From Verrucomicrobiales bacterium (GTDB lineage: Bacteria > Verrucomicrobiota > Verrucomicrobiia > Verrucomicrobiales > DEV007): 36,335 bases of DNA. The translations under genes and the position numbers were made by a program. The stretch lies in contig JACETS010000003.1 in assembly GCA_013911195.1 (NCBI GenBank), positions 1 to 36,335 on the forward strand, given 5' to 3'. The notes below the pieces were generated by a model that searched no databases, was not told the origin of the DNA, and worked only from the letters and a program-made list of their open reading frames with translations. Within the stretch, counting starts at the first letter, position 1, and each line of letters starts with the position of its first letter. Of this stretch, positions 26,366 through 34,636 are shown in pieces.

Positions 26366-26581
26366 TCAATCGCTCACTATTCGTCCTCTCGAGAAATCAA
26401 ATGGATTCATTTTCACTCTGACTGTGTCACCTACTTCGATTTTTGATTCTAATAGCTCTGATTCTGCAAAATGAGCATGGATAATCTTCCCATTGGGTAG
26501 TGCTGCTTTAAAAATTCGATTATCCACTATCTCTATTATTTTAGCAGAACCGATTATTTCTGGATTATGAATTTTTTCCAT
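26366..26581 (-). CDS. infA: Divergent translation initiation factor IF-1
   Basis: A 71-residue single S1/OB-fold protein. The core FKAALPNGKIIHAHF and the ending VGDTVRVKMNPFDFSRGRIVSD match IF-1, which binds the ribosomal A site with IF-2 and IF-3. The middle differs: where most bacteria have GKMR and a short basic segment there is AESELLESK, and the N-terminus lacks the usual MAKED start. It could be a second, lineage-specific IF-1 or an S1-domain RNA chaperone. It lies 11 bases after the luxC-type gene and is the last gene of that - strand unit. Confidence 0.85.
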   Translation of the reverse strand: MEKIHNPEIIGSAKIIEIVDNRIFKAALPNGKIIHAHFAESELLESKIEVGDTVRVKMNPFDFSRGRIVSD

Positions 26582-26592
26582 TTTTGATTAAA

Positions 26593-27648
26593 TTAACCAG
26601 CATTTTGCCAGGATACTAAAGGTGCTAATGATTGGTATCCATCATGATGCCAATAAACTGATGGATTTTGGCTTGATCCTAGAGGGCAATATCTTGTTGC
26701 TCCGATATGAGTTAAAGATTTTGCCATTTCTAAACTATAAGGAAAAATAGCAATAGTGCTAATACTGTCCAATATTATAGATAACGCTTCAACTAAGTTA
26801 TCAGGCATTGGCTTAACGAACACAAATTGCCCCAAAGGGGATTGAGCAAATTGAGGTTCGTCTTCATATACAACTGTCCAGTTGGTATTGTTGTCACTTT
26901 TCCAAATTTGGACACTCGTGTCATTGCTACTTCTAAATTCGTAACTCCTTCTCAGATGGTCTATTTGGGCATCAGTTGCAATGTCTCGGCCTTTTGGTGG
27001 GGTATTTATATTCAATAAATCAAGGCTCTTGGCGAGCCTTGCAGCAAATGACCGTGGTTGTTCTTTTGGGTTCACATAAATACAGTGGGGAGAGAGGCAT
27101 CCCTTTTGATCATACATGTTAATATCCCTTGCCGCTAGATCTGCAGCCTCCTTTTGATCGTCTCTATCCACAACAGCGAAGCTAACTTTATGATTATGCG
27201 AAATAATTGTTTGGAGTGGACTCGCTTGGGAGGCAATATCCATTACAGTTTCATCCGAGCCGAAAATAATAATTAGTTTAGCTAAATCAATCCACTCATT
27301 TGAGGTTTCCCTATCAGAAGATGTTTCAACTAGATTAAGCATTTCTGAGGGTAACTTCTCTAAAAACTCCTGAAATTCTTTAATTCCATTTCTTGGTAAT
27401 TTTACAAAATTTTTAGCTCCTACAAGTAGTCCTCTGGTTATACTTTGAATTGCGGCTTCAGGGGTGTTTCCAGATACTATGTGCAAAATAGGGGTTATGG
27501 CATTTGCTTTTGCAAAGACATCTCCATATTTAACAAATTCATCTAATGCTTTGGAGTCTCCAAGTTCTTTATTCAGAATTTCAATTAAGTCCGAGTAACT
27601 TATTCCGGTGGCTATACTTAAAGCCTTAGCTCTTGCATTAGTATCCAT
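26593..27648 (-). CDS. LuxC-type acyl-CoA/acyl-protein reductase
   Basis: A 351-residue member of the LuxC acyl-CoA reductase family, which reduces an activated fatty acyl group to an aldehyde with NADPH. HIVSGNTPEAAIQSITRGLL at 56-75 and DQKGCLSPHCIYV at 180-192 are the family blocks; Cys184 is the acyl-accepting cysteine. It is shorter than luminous-bacteria LuxC (about 480 residues), mainly at the N-terminus. It starts two bases after the stop of the LuxE-type gene, so the pair probably forms a fatty-acid reductase. No luxA, luxB or luxD is in the window, so bioluminescence is not implied. Confidence 0.9.
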   Translation of the reverse strand: MDTNARAKALSIATGISYSDLIEILNKELGDSKALDEFVKYGDVFAKANAITPILHIVSGNTPEAAIQSITRGLLVGAKNFVKLPRNGIKEFQEFLEKLPSEMLNLVETSSDRETSNEWIDLAKLIIIFGSDETVMDIASQASPLQTIISHNHKVSFAVVDRDDQKEAADLAARDINMYDQKGCLSPHCIYVNPKEQPRSFAARLAKSLDLLNINTPPKGRDIATDAQIDHLRRSYEFRSSNDTSVQIWKSDNNTNWTVVYEDEPQFAQSPLGQFVFVKPMPDNLVEALSIILDSISTIAIFPYSLEMAKSLTHIGATRYCPLGSSQNPSVYWHHDGYQSLAPLVSWQNAG

Positions 27649-27650
27649 TA

Positions 27651-28664
27651 TTAGTTGTGACGAGAGATTAATTCTTCAGCGGCAAGAGAACACCCTCTAG
27701 GGGTTAGGTTTTCGTCTCTTCCAATAAGTTCGAAGTCTTCACCTCGTTTTATTGCAACATCACCAGTCATAATGGCAACTGACGATCCGAGATTTGCTAA
27801 ATCATAAATTGCTAATAATCCTTTTTCTCCATCTGCTACTTCGTCATTTTGTCCTGGGATTACAACTCTTGTTTTTAGCCAATGGGCTGATTTGTGTGTT
27901 CTGTTAAGCCCATTGGAATAAAATTGTGAGCTAAGTTCAGTCATGCTGTACTCATTGATAATATTATCTTTGGGTATACAAAAAATTTTACTAATTTTTG
28001 AGTAAAAGGACTCCTTTGTTATTGTTGTTTTCTTTCCTTTGTAACCTCCTGTTTCTAGAATCCAGCTACCAGAGGGTAATTTTATTTCTGGTTGACTTGA
28101 ATTCTCTAGAAGATACAAGAAAGCTAAAGCAGTTCCCGATAGGATTATGGGTTCGTTAATTTTGGTCAAAAAGGAATTGATCTTATTTATATTTATCTTT
28201 CCGGATGAATTAATTAAATATTTTCCACCCAACGTGTTAAACATGTGAACCAGGCTAGACACTTTATTTACCTCAGGACTTTGGGTTAAACAGATTAGAG
28301 GTAATTGTGGTAGATTTAGTTTATCCCATGTAGCAAGAACTGATTTTTCATAAATTGAAGTATCAAAGAAATGATGTTTTCCCTGCACAGTGCCAGTAGT
28401 GCCACTTGTTAGAAAAGTCTGTGTAATGTTTTTTTCAGGAAAGCTAATTAACTTCTCGGGATTTTTAAATGCTTCAGTTGGAATAGGTATAATTTCACGC
28501 CAACTGTTTGGAGATTTACAGTGAAGATCGGTATATTTTCTTAAGATTTCACAATTGTTTTTTTGAAAAGCATGAACCTCGATAATTAACTCATCAAAAG
28601 TTTCTTTAGATTCCTCATCTATGAATAACGTTATCTTTTCTTTTAGTTCTTCATAGCTTTTCAC
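27651..28664 (-). CDS. LuxE-type acyl-protein synthetase
   Basis: A 337-residue member of the LuxE acyl-protein synthetase family (adenylate-forming). It would activate a fatty acid with ATP and hold it on a cysteine before transfer to the LuxC-type partner. FLTSGTTGTVQGKHHFF at 84-100 is the nucleotide loop. NEYSMTELSSQFY is the adenylate-enzyme motif. GRDENLTPRGCSLAAEELI at the C-terminus has Cys325 where LuxE proteins carry the acylated cysteine near the end (equivalence inferred). The start is GTG. It is the first gene of luxE-luxC-infA and is divergent from the SHD1 gene at 28782. Confidence 0.9.
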   Translation of the reverse strand: MKSYEELKEKITLFIDEESKETFDELIIEVHAFQKNNCEILRKYTDLHCKSPNSWREIIPIPTEAFKNPEKLISFPEKNITQTFLTSGTTGTVQGKHHFFDTSIYEKSVLATWDKLNLPQLPLICLTQSPEVNKVSSLVHMFNTLGGKYLINSSGKININKINSFLTKINEPIILSGTALAFLYLLENSSQPEIKLPSGSWILETGGYKGKKTTITKESFYSKISKIFCIPKDNIINEYSMTELSSQFYSNGLNRTHKSAHWLKTRVVIPGQNDEVADGEKGLLAIYDLANLGSSVAIMTGDVAIKRGEDFELIGRDENLTPRGCSLAAEELISRHN

Positions 28665-28781
28665 GGGAATCTATTTTTGCTCTGAATTCGTTTATTATTT
28701 ATTCTTAATGAAACCAATAAATTGAATTATCTTTTCTAATTTATTTGGCGAAATCTTAGCATTTTGATATAAACTTAAATT

Positions 28782-30059
28782 GTGAAATTTAATAAAAACA
28801 ACAAATTATTCCTATTAACATTATTGTTGTCACTTTTTTTAGTAAATCTGTCCTATTCGGCAGAACCTAGAACATGGACTAATCTAAAAGGACAACAGCT
28901 CAAAGCGCAGCTGGTATCTGTAGATGGTGATTATGTAATTTTAAGACTAGAAAATGGTAGAGATTCCAGAGTTTTAAGAAAAACTCTAAGTATTGGTGAT
29001 CAAAAGTTTTTGGAGGAATATGGAGGTGCTGAAAAAATTCCGATCGATCCAAAAGCTAAAATTACTGTTCCTGAAAAGGAGATGAAGTTTAATTCAAAAA
29101 CTTTAGTCAAACGCGATGATAAATTCGAGCTTCCTGATGGCTATTCTCTTCAGTTTGATATCGTTGAATCTGAACATTTTCTTGTAATGTCGAGCGGGAA
29201 AGTTCGTGGCAAAGATACTGCCGAACTTGCAGAAAGATTATGGTATGGCATGAATTTTCAACATCCAGGGTTTGCGGAAAAATGGGGAGACGAGAAAAAG
29301 GCTATTTTCTTATGTGGGGAAAAAACAGACTATGATATTCTTGGGAAATATTACGTAGACCAATTAGCTAACAGCGGAAGAGCTCAAGAAGCATCAAATT
29401 CTGCAAGAACTTGGCCCATGTCATCGGGTGCTGGATTGTTTTTGGATAACGAAACTTGTGATAAATACGACGTTATGAGAGGTGCTAGAGCTTTCCGAGC
29501 TGATAGTAAATCTAATTTTCAACGAGGTGTCTGGAACCCTTTTCCAGCTCATTGTATTGCCCAAGACGTGCTTAATGTTCAGATGGGTGGAGCTGGTGGA
29601 GGTGCAGGTTCAGAGGGGTATTACGCGATTTCTACTGGACACGGTTATTATAAAGAAATTCAACTAACTGATGAGACTGTTACTAGCTTATTGGATGCCA
29701 ACACATATGAGTCTGATGAAGTGGTTAAATCAGGTGGATTTGATGATGGCCGTAAATGGGCAAGAACGTTAAGAGATTTGGTCAAGAAGGAGAAAGTTTC
29801 TCCAAGCATTGCTGGTTTATATAGAGTTAATAGAGCTTCCGAATTAACGCCTGAGCTTACTGTGCAAATGTATGGATTTGCAAGGTATATGCAAAGTACT
29901 CCTGATAGGATATCAAAGTTTTCTAAAGTGATGGAAAGAGTTGATACGAGTCGTTCAATTCCGGTCCCTCTCGAGATGGCCAAATTATTTGGCTTTGAAA
30001 CAGTTCAAGAGTTTGAAAGCGACTGGATTAATTATCTCAAATCCACGGCATTTAAATAA
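28782..30059 (+). CDS. Secreted SHD1-domain protein with degenerate peptidase-like region
   Basis: A 425-residue protein starting with GTG, with a signal peptide cleaved after about SYSA (residue 27). An SHD1 (SLA1 homology domain 1) unit lies at about 30-80: RTWTNLKGQQLKAQLVSVDG to LSIGDQKFLEEY. A second region, about 122-300, resembles a peptidase-MA-like domain: FDIVESEHFLVMSSG, then KAIFLCGEKTDYD. At the place of HEXXH there is AHCIAQDVL (His257 kept, Glu and second His absent), followed by SEGYYAISTGHGYYKEI where catalytic members have a WLSEGLA-type segment. I infer an inactive peptidase fold. It converges directly on the aspartic protease gene; their stop codons abut. Confidence 0.82.
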   Translation: MKFNKNNKLFLLTLLLSLFLVNLSYSAEPRTWTNLKGQQLKAQLVSVDGDYVILRLENGRDSRVLRKTLSIGDQKFLEEYGGAEKIPIDPKAKITVPEKEMKFNSKTLVKRDDKFELPDGYSLQFDIVESEHFLVMSSGKVRGKDTAELAERLWYGMNFQHPGFAEKWGDEKKAIFLCGEKTDYDILGKYYVDQLANSGRAQEASNSARTWPMSSGAGLFLDNETCDKYDVMRGARAFRADSKSNFQRGVWNPFPAHCIAQDVLNVQMGGAGGGAGSEGYYAISTGHGYYKEIQLTDETVTSLLDANTYESDEVVKSGGFDDGRKWARTLRDLVKKEKVSPSIAGLYRVNRASELTPELTVQMYGFARYMQSTPDRISKFSKVMERVDTSRSIPVPLEMAKLFGFETVQEFESDWINYLKSTAFK

Positions 30060-31445
30060 TTAATCAGTCTGTAAAAATACTTTTTGTTCCCTGTAAGTGA
30101 TCACAGCATCAGTCTCACGCATGAAATCTGCTCCGAAGATGGCTCCGTAAGCCTTTGCGCCACCACCAAGTCTTTTGAAAAGATCTACTGACAATAGCTG
30201 TCGATTTTCAAATTTTGCGTTACCCATTGTTAGACTTGGGACTTGTGTGATTGCTGCAGGAGCCTTGCCACCAATTCCATAGACGACTTGATCCATTGGA
30301 CCCACTTGGCAGCCTGTATCTTTGGCCCAGTTGACATCAAGTACAGATGACCCTGCTCCAGTATCAATCATGAACCGGGTGTCTTTTTTATTTAACTTTC
30401 CATCAACAAAAATATGATTACCCAGCCTTTTATATTCGAAGCTTTGGTATTTTCTTAACTCTAAGATGTCCTGTACAGTGAGTCCTCTACACTGCCTTAG
30501 AAATATTTCTCTTTGAGGGCTCCAATCAGTGGCATACTTTTGGTCTTCGTCAGTTAATCTTCCCAAAGGCAAAGTTAAGTTTTTATTTTGACCTTCAATC
30601 GCAAGCTCAATAGATGTTGCATTCTTCTTGGCGATTTTTCCTTTAAATGTTTTTCTATCTTTAGTTTTAAAGAAACGGTATTCAGGAACGTCTGGTACTT
30701 CGATTTCATCGTCATTATCAATAAGGTCAGGCCGGAAAAATATTCTACCTTCTTTGTAGGAAATAACCGCTCTCATTTTACTCATAAATTCTGCACCCAA
30801 AATGGCATCATATTCTTTTCTGGCATTAGGAATATCTTTGAACATATCCGCTGAAAGAAGTACTTGGTCTTTAATGAACGCTTGTCCGAGTCTGATTTCT
30901 GGAACTTCAGTCAATGCCGCTGGAGCTTCTCCTCCAATACCAAAAATCACTTGATCTAATGGACCTACCTTACACCCTTTTTCTTTTGCCGCCTCTATGT
31001 GTAGAACGGTCGACCCAGCTCCAGTATCAATCATGAATTGAGATTTGTTTCCGTTGAGCTCACCTTCAACGAAAATATGGTTTCCTTTTATTGTGAATTT
31101 AAAACTTTCATAGCCTCGGATTTCGAGAAGTTCTCTAATAGTTAATGTTTTGCATTGGGTGAGGAAGAGTTCCTTTTCCTTGTCCCATTTTCTAACGTAC
31201 TCCTGATCTTCTTTACTGAGCTTCTCGTATGAGAGGGTTGCCGATTTACCGTTTGGTAATTTCAGAGTCAATGTATCTTCAGTCTTGTCTATAAGAAGCG
31301 CTTTAATGGTTTTGCCGTTGGCGCTCGTAAAGTCACGGTATTCTGGTTTGTCACTATTTCTTGGTATGAGTTGGCCGTGACTTGTTCCAAGTAAAATTAT
31401 AAAACTGAAGAACAATGCTAAATTGTAGAGGATATCCTTTTTCAT
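30060..31445 (-). CDS. Secreted [SHD1 + retropepsin-like aspartic protease] x 2 protein
   Basis: A 461-residue protein with a signal peptide (residues 1-24). It is an internal tandem duplication, period about 220 residues. Unit one has SHD1 at about 36-88 and an aspartic protease core from 124, with the catalytic FMIDTGAGSTVLH and Asp140. Unit two has SHD1 at about 255-308 and FMIDTGAGSSVLD with Asp361. Each unit then repeats VIFGIGGEAPAALTEVP or VVYGIGGKAPAAITQVP and ends in YDAILGAEFM or YGAIFGADFM. Retropepsins need two copies of DTG to form one active site, so the protein may fold as a single-chain dimer like pepsin. This is inference. Both DTGs are intact. Confidence 0.88.
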   Translation of the reverse strand: MKKDILYNLALFFSFIILLGTSHGQLIPRNSDKPEYRDFTSANGKTIKALLIDKTEDTLTLKLPNGKSATLSYEKLSKEDQEYVRKWDKEKELFLTQCKTLTIRELLEIRGYESFKFTIKGNHIFVEGELNGNKSQFMIDTGAGSTVLHIEAAKEKGCKVGPLDQVIFGIGGEAPAALTEVPEIRLGQAFIKDQVLLSADMFKDIPNARKEYDAILGAEFMSKMRAVISYKEGRIFFRPDLIDNDDEIEVPDVPEYRFFKTKDRKTFKGKIAKKNATSIELAIEGQNKNLTLPLGRLTDEDQKYATDWSPQREIFLRQCRGLTVQDILELRKYQSFEYKRLGNHIFVDGKLNKKDTRFMIDTGAGSSVLDVNWAKDTGCQVGPMDQVVYGIGGKAPAAITQVPSLTMGNAKFENRQLLSVDLFKRLGGGAKAYGAIFGADFMRETDAVITYREQKVFLQTD

Positions 31446-31552
31446 CTTGTTTATCTATAAATTATAATTCTCCTTTGGTCAGCCAAAAATACATCGATAG
31501 TTAATTAAAATATTTCAATAAACGAGAATAGTGAATTTAACTATATTTTTAA

Positions 31553-31613
31553 GTAAATCATTGAATTCGAGTGATTTACCTTTTCTTCTATTTAATTAAT
31601 GTAAATAGAAGAA
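31553..31613. repeat. Two adjacent inverted repeats in the divergent region before the lipoprotein gene
   Basis: GTAAATCA at 31553-31560 pairs with TGATTTAC at 31572-31579 across an 11-base spacer centred on GAATTC. Immediately after, TTCTTCTATTTA at 31583-31594 pairs exactly with 31602-31613 across a seven-base loop. Neither is followed by a T run in the right place for a terminator. The position between two divergent genes fits operators or cis RNA structure. The rest of this roughly 300-base gap (31446-31743) is AT-rich and I see nothing else in it. Confidence 0.45.
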
Positions 31614-31743
31614 TTCTGATATTGTTTGAAAGATTGGCGTTTTTTAAGCGTTTTTATAACATCCATCAAAGTATTGTTCTTTTGATCATTTCTTTGCGAT
31701 GCCGGTAAAACAAATTATACTATATCCAATAATATTTAGAGAT

Positions 31744-32265
31744 ATGAAAAAAATGAACTTCTACTCCTTCACATTGATGTGCTTAGGGATGATATTTTTT
31801 ATTGGTTGCACACAAGATCCAGGGTCTAATCCTAATGCTTTCCGTCTTGAGGATGGTCCTAATGGAATAGCTGGTGGTTCTAGATATGGCTACCTTGGTG
31901 CAGATCAAGTTAAGGAAATTCCTAATCAAAATACAAATAATTTGCAAAATGGTACTGTATTCCTTGATCCATCTAATACTGGGGGTTCTTCAAATGACAG
32001 CAAAGTTGAACCAAAATATTCAGTTAACGGTAGTAATGATGCGAACACCACTACAATAGTTTCGAACGAACCTGCTAAAGATAAGCCCGATCCTGAAATT
32101 TCTAAACAACCTTCTGGTAATAAGCCCTATGCTAATCCAGTTCCTGGAAAAGTTGGGCATGTTTATAGTCCATTTGCTAATGGTAGAGAAGTTGATGTTA
32201 CTGGGTTTCCACCAGGCACTGAGGTAAGGTGTCCATATACGAAAATGATTTTCAGAGTCCCTTGA
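31744..32265 (+). CDS. Lipoprotein with Pro/Asn/Ser-rich linker and conserved C-terminal domain
   Basis: I choose ATG 31744 (173 residues) because it directly starts a lipoprotein signal, MKKMNFYSFTLMCLGMIFF, with lipobox FIGC and Cys22. An ATG at 31699 would add 15 unlikely residues. After the Cys comes a low-complexity stretch rich in Asn, Ser, Gly and Pro, probably a spacer crossing the periplasm or wall. The last 30 residues, from PGKVGHVYSPFANGREVDVTG to CPYTKMIFRVP, are compact and look conserved: a single Cys and a Pro-Gly turn. I recall similar ends on unnamed verrucomicrobial lipoproteins. The function is unknown. The tyrA gene starts 56 bases later. Confidence 0.82.
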   Translation: MKKMNFYSFTLMCLGMIFFIGCTQDPGSNPNAFRLEDGPNGIAGGSRYGYLGADQVKEIPNQNTNNLQNGTVFLDPSNTGGSSNDSKVEPKYSVNGSNDANTTTIVSNEPAKDKPDPEISKQPSGNKPYANPVPGKVGHVYSPFANGREVDVTGFPPGTEVRCPYTKMIFRVP

Positions 32266-32321
32266 TTGAATTTCATTGATTTACTTTGATTAGCTAGAGG
32301 AATTGGAATAAATCTGATTCT

Positions 32322-33185
32322 GTGAAGAATATTTCAATTATTGGCCCTGGTCTTTTAGGAGGATCAGTTGCTCTTGCTTCTAAAAAATTTGAACTAGCTG
32401 ATAGGATTTCTCTGTGGGTTCGTAGACCAGATGCAGTTGAGGAATTAATTGATGCTAAAATTGCAGAAATCGTAAGTAATGATTTTCATGAAGTTATTCC
32501 AGATTCTGATTTAATTGTATTAGCTACCCCAGTGGGTGCGGTTGGTGAAATTCTTTCCAAAATTATTCCTATTGCAAAGCCTAACGCCGTCATCACTGAT
32601 CTATGTAGTGTCAAGAAATGTGTAGTAAACTTAGTAGATAAATTATTAAATGACTTTAATAGAGAAGATTTAAACTTTGTTGGAGCTCACCCTATGGCGG
32701 GAGCTGAAGTTGGAGGCTTTGTTAATGCTAGAGCTGATTTGTTTTCTGGAGCGGTATGTGCAATTACTCCAGGAATTACTTCTAGTGAAAATTCGGAGGT
32801 AGCAGTTTATGAGTTTTGGGAGGGGTTAGGTTGTCGATGTATAAAAATAGAAGCTTCCATGCACGACGAAATGGTAGCTAAGGTTAGTCATTTGCCACAT
32901 CTAATCTCATCTGCTTTAGCTATTACGTCTCTTGATGATAAAAGTGATGATGTTAAGTTGGCGGGACCAGGTATTAAAGGAATGACTCGAATTGCACTTG
33001 GATCTCCAGATATGTGGGCAGAGATCCTATTGCAGAATAAAGATAGTGTCGAAAAGGTTTTGTCAGAGCATATTGATTCAATTAGCGAAGTATTGAAGCA
33101 TCTTAAAGATGGTGACCATGAAGAAGTATTGGAATTTCTAATTAAGGCTAGAGAAAACAGGATTAATTGTTTTCCTTCTGATTAA
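32322..33185 (+). CDS. tyrA: Prephenate dehydrogenase
   Basis: Oxidative decarboxylation of prephenate to 4-hydroxyphenylpyruvate in tyrosine synthesis. It is a 287-residue monofunctional TyrA; there is no chorismate mutase or ACT domain. The start is GTG, chosen because the Rossmann loop GPGLLGGS begins at residue 8. GAHPMAGAEVGGFVNA is the catalytic His segment. VSHLPHLISSALA and GIKGMTRIALGSPDMWAEI are typical of the helical dimerisation domain. An arogenate specificity cannot be excluded. It lies 35 bases before aroA, forming tyrA-aroA-cmk-plsC. Confidence 0.94.
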   Translation: MKNISIIGPGLLGGSVALASKKFELADRISLWVRRPDAVEELIDAKIAEIVSNDFHEVIPDSDLIVLATPVGAVGEILSKIIPIAKPNAVITDLCSVKKCVVNLVDKLLNDFNREDLNFVGAHPMAGAEVGGFVNARADLFSGAVCAITPGITSSENSEVAVYEFWEGLGCRCIKIEASMHDEMVAKVSHLPHLISSALAITSLDDKSDDVKLAGPGIKGMTRIALGSPDMWAEILLQNKDSVEKVLSEHIDSISEVLKHLKDGDHEEVLEFLIKARENRINCFPSD

Positions 33186-33220
33186 TTTTAATATTAGTAA
33201 TAAATTTATAAAAAATCACA

Positions 33221-34603
33221 ATGAGTCGTAAAACAGATGTTCTTCGAATAAAAAAAGCGAAGAGTTTTGGAGGCGAAATATCGGTGCCTGGTGATAAAAG
33301 TATTTCCCACCGAGCTGTGATGTTGGCCGCAATTTCCAACGGACCATGTCGTGTGGATGGTTTTCTACCTAGTGATGATTGTTTGTCTACAGTTGGAGCT
33401 ATAAGAACTCTGGGTATTCAAGTCGATGTATTAGATGAAGATAAGTATGGACCTAATCAATTAATGATTCATGGTCGTGGAGGAAAGTTTAATCCACCTT
33501 TAGAAAATATTGATTGTGGTAATTCAGGAACTACGATGAGGCTATTATCCGGTATATTGGCGGGTCAAAAGTTCACATCGGTTCTTATTGGAGATGATTC
33601 ATTGTCACAAAGGCCCATGCAAAGAATTATAGAGCCACTTAAGCTAATGGGCTGTGAAATTATTGCATCTGGTAAAAATAATAGTGCCCCTTTAACGATT
33701 AATGGGGCTGATCTTGAAGCGGTCAGGTATGAACTTCCCATTGCTAGTGCTCAGGTTAAGAGTGCAATAATACTGGCAGGTTTGTTTGCGAAAGGTAAAA
33801 CAACCGTGGTTGAACCTTTACAGACCAGGGATCATACGGAAAAAATGTTAGATTTTTTCCAAGTAAAAACAATTCGTTCCAATGATGAAATTAGTATAGA
33901 TGGAGGACAAATTCTTGAATCACGAGATATTATAGTTCCAGGTGATATTTCAAGTGCAGCATTTTGGTTTGTATCTGCAGCAGCATTTAGCGGGGCAAAG
34001 CTAACAGTCAAAAACGTTGGTCTGAATCCTTCTAGAAATGGAATATTAAAAATTCTCACAAGAATGGGTGCTAATGTCTCTGAATCTATTGACACTAGTG
34101 GCAATGGAGAAGAGATAGGAAATGTCTCAATAGAGGGTGTTGGATTAAAAGGTATAGAGATTGATGGAGATATTGTCCCAAATATCATAGATGAGATTCC
34201 AATTATTGCTGTTGCGGGTGCTCTTGCTGAAGGTAAAACAGTCATAAAAGACGCTGCTGAACTGAGGGTAAAAGAAAGTGATAGGATATCAGCGGTAGCG
34301 GGTAATTTGAAAGCAATGGGTGCAGATGTTAAAGAGACTGATGATGGAATGGTGATCAATGGAGGAAAACCACTTGTGGGTGCTAACATTGATAGTTATG
34401 GAGATCATCGCATAGCCATGGCTTTTTCTGTAGCAGGACTTTTTGCAGAGGGAGAAACAGTTATTAATAATCCTGAGTGTATTGCGGTGTCATATCCAAA
34501 TTTTGAGACTCATCTTAAAGAGTTGTTATCTCCAAATAAAAGAGGACCGGACGAGCCTATTCCAGTAATAAGATCACTATCGGTAGAGAACGATAAAGAT
34601 TGA
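33221..34603 (+). CDS. aroA: 3-phosphoshikimate 1-carboxyvinyltransferase (EPSP synthase)
   Basis: Transfers enolpyruvate from PEP to shikimate-3-phosphate in the shikimate pathway. The 460 residues carry the N-terminal PGDKSISHR motif (Lys26), DCGNSGTTMRLLSGIL in the first domain, and ASAQVKSAIILAGLFA. The second domain has DEIPIIAVAGALAEG, ELRVKESDR and SYGDHRIAM. The Gly in GNSGTT that affects glyphosate sensitivity is unaltered here. The C-terminus carries about 20 extra polar residues beyond the usual end. It precedes cmk by 33 bases, a widespread aroA-cmk arrangement. Confidence 0.97.
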   Translation: MSRKTDVLRIKKAKSFGGEISVPGDKSISHRAVMLAAISNGPCRVDGFLPSDDCLSTVGAIRTLGIQVDVLDEDKYGPNQLMIHGRGGKFNPPLENIDCGNSGTTMRLLSGILAGQKFTSVLIGDDSLSQRPMQRIIEPLKLMGCEIIASGKNNSAPLTINGADLEAVRYELPIASAQVKSAIILAGLFAKGKTTVVEPLQTRDHTEKMLDFFQVKTIRSNDEISIDGGQILESRDIIVPGDISSAAFWFVSAAAFSGAKLTVKNVGLNPSRNGILKILTRMGANVSESIDTSGNGEEIGNVSIEGVGLKGIEIDGDIVPNIIDEIPIIAVAGALAEGKTVIKDAAELRVKESDRISAVAGNLKAMGADVKETDDGMVINGGKPLVGANIDSYGDHRIAMAFSVAGLFAEGETVINNPECIAVSYPNFETHLKELLSPNKRGPDEPIPVIRSLSVENDKD

Positions 34604-34636
34604 TTTAGGTAAAAATAATTCTCACATTAATACATA

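Noticed and set aside
27651..28664. Bioluminescence locus
   Set aside because: LuxC- and LuxE-type genes alone do not make light; no luciferase, luxD or luxG gene is present in the window.
33832..34389. A 185-codon open frame on - opposite aroA
   Set aside because: It lies entirely antisense to a well-conserved gene and its Ser/Ile/Pro-rich translation is the usual shadow of a biased coding strand.
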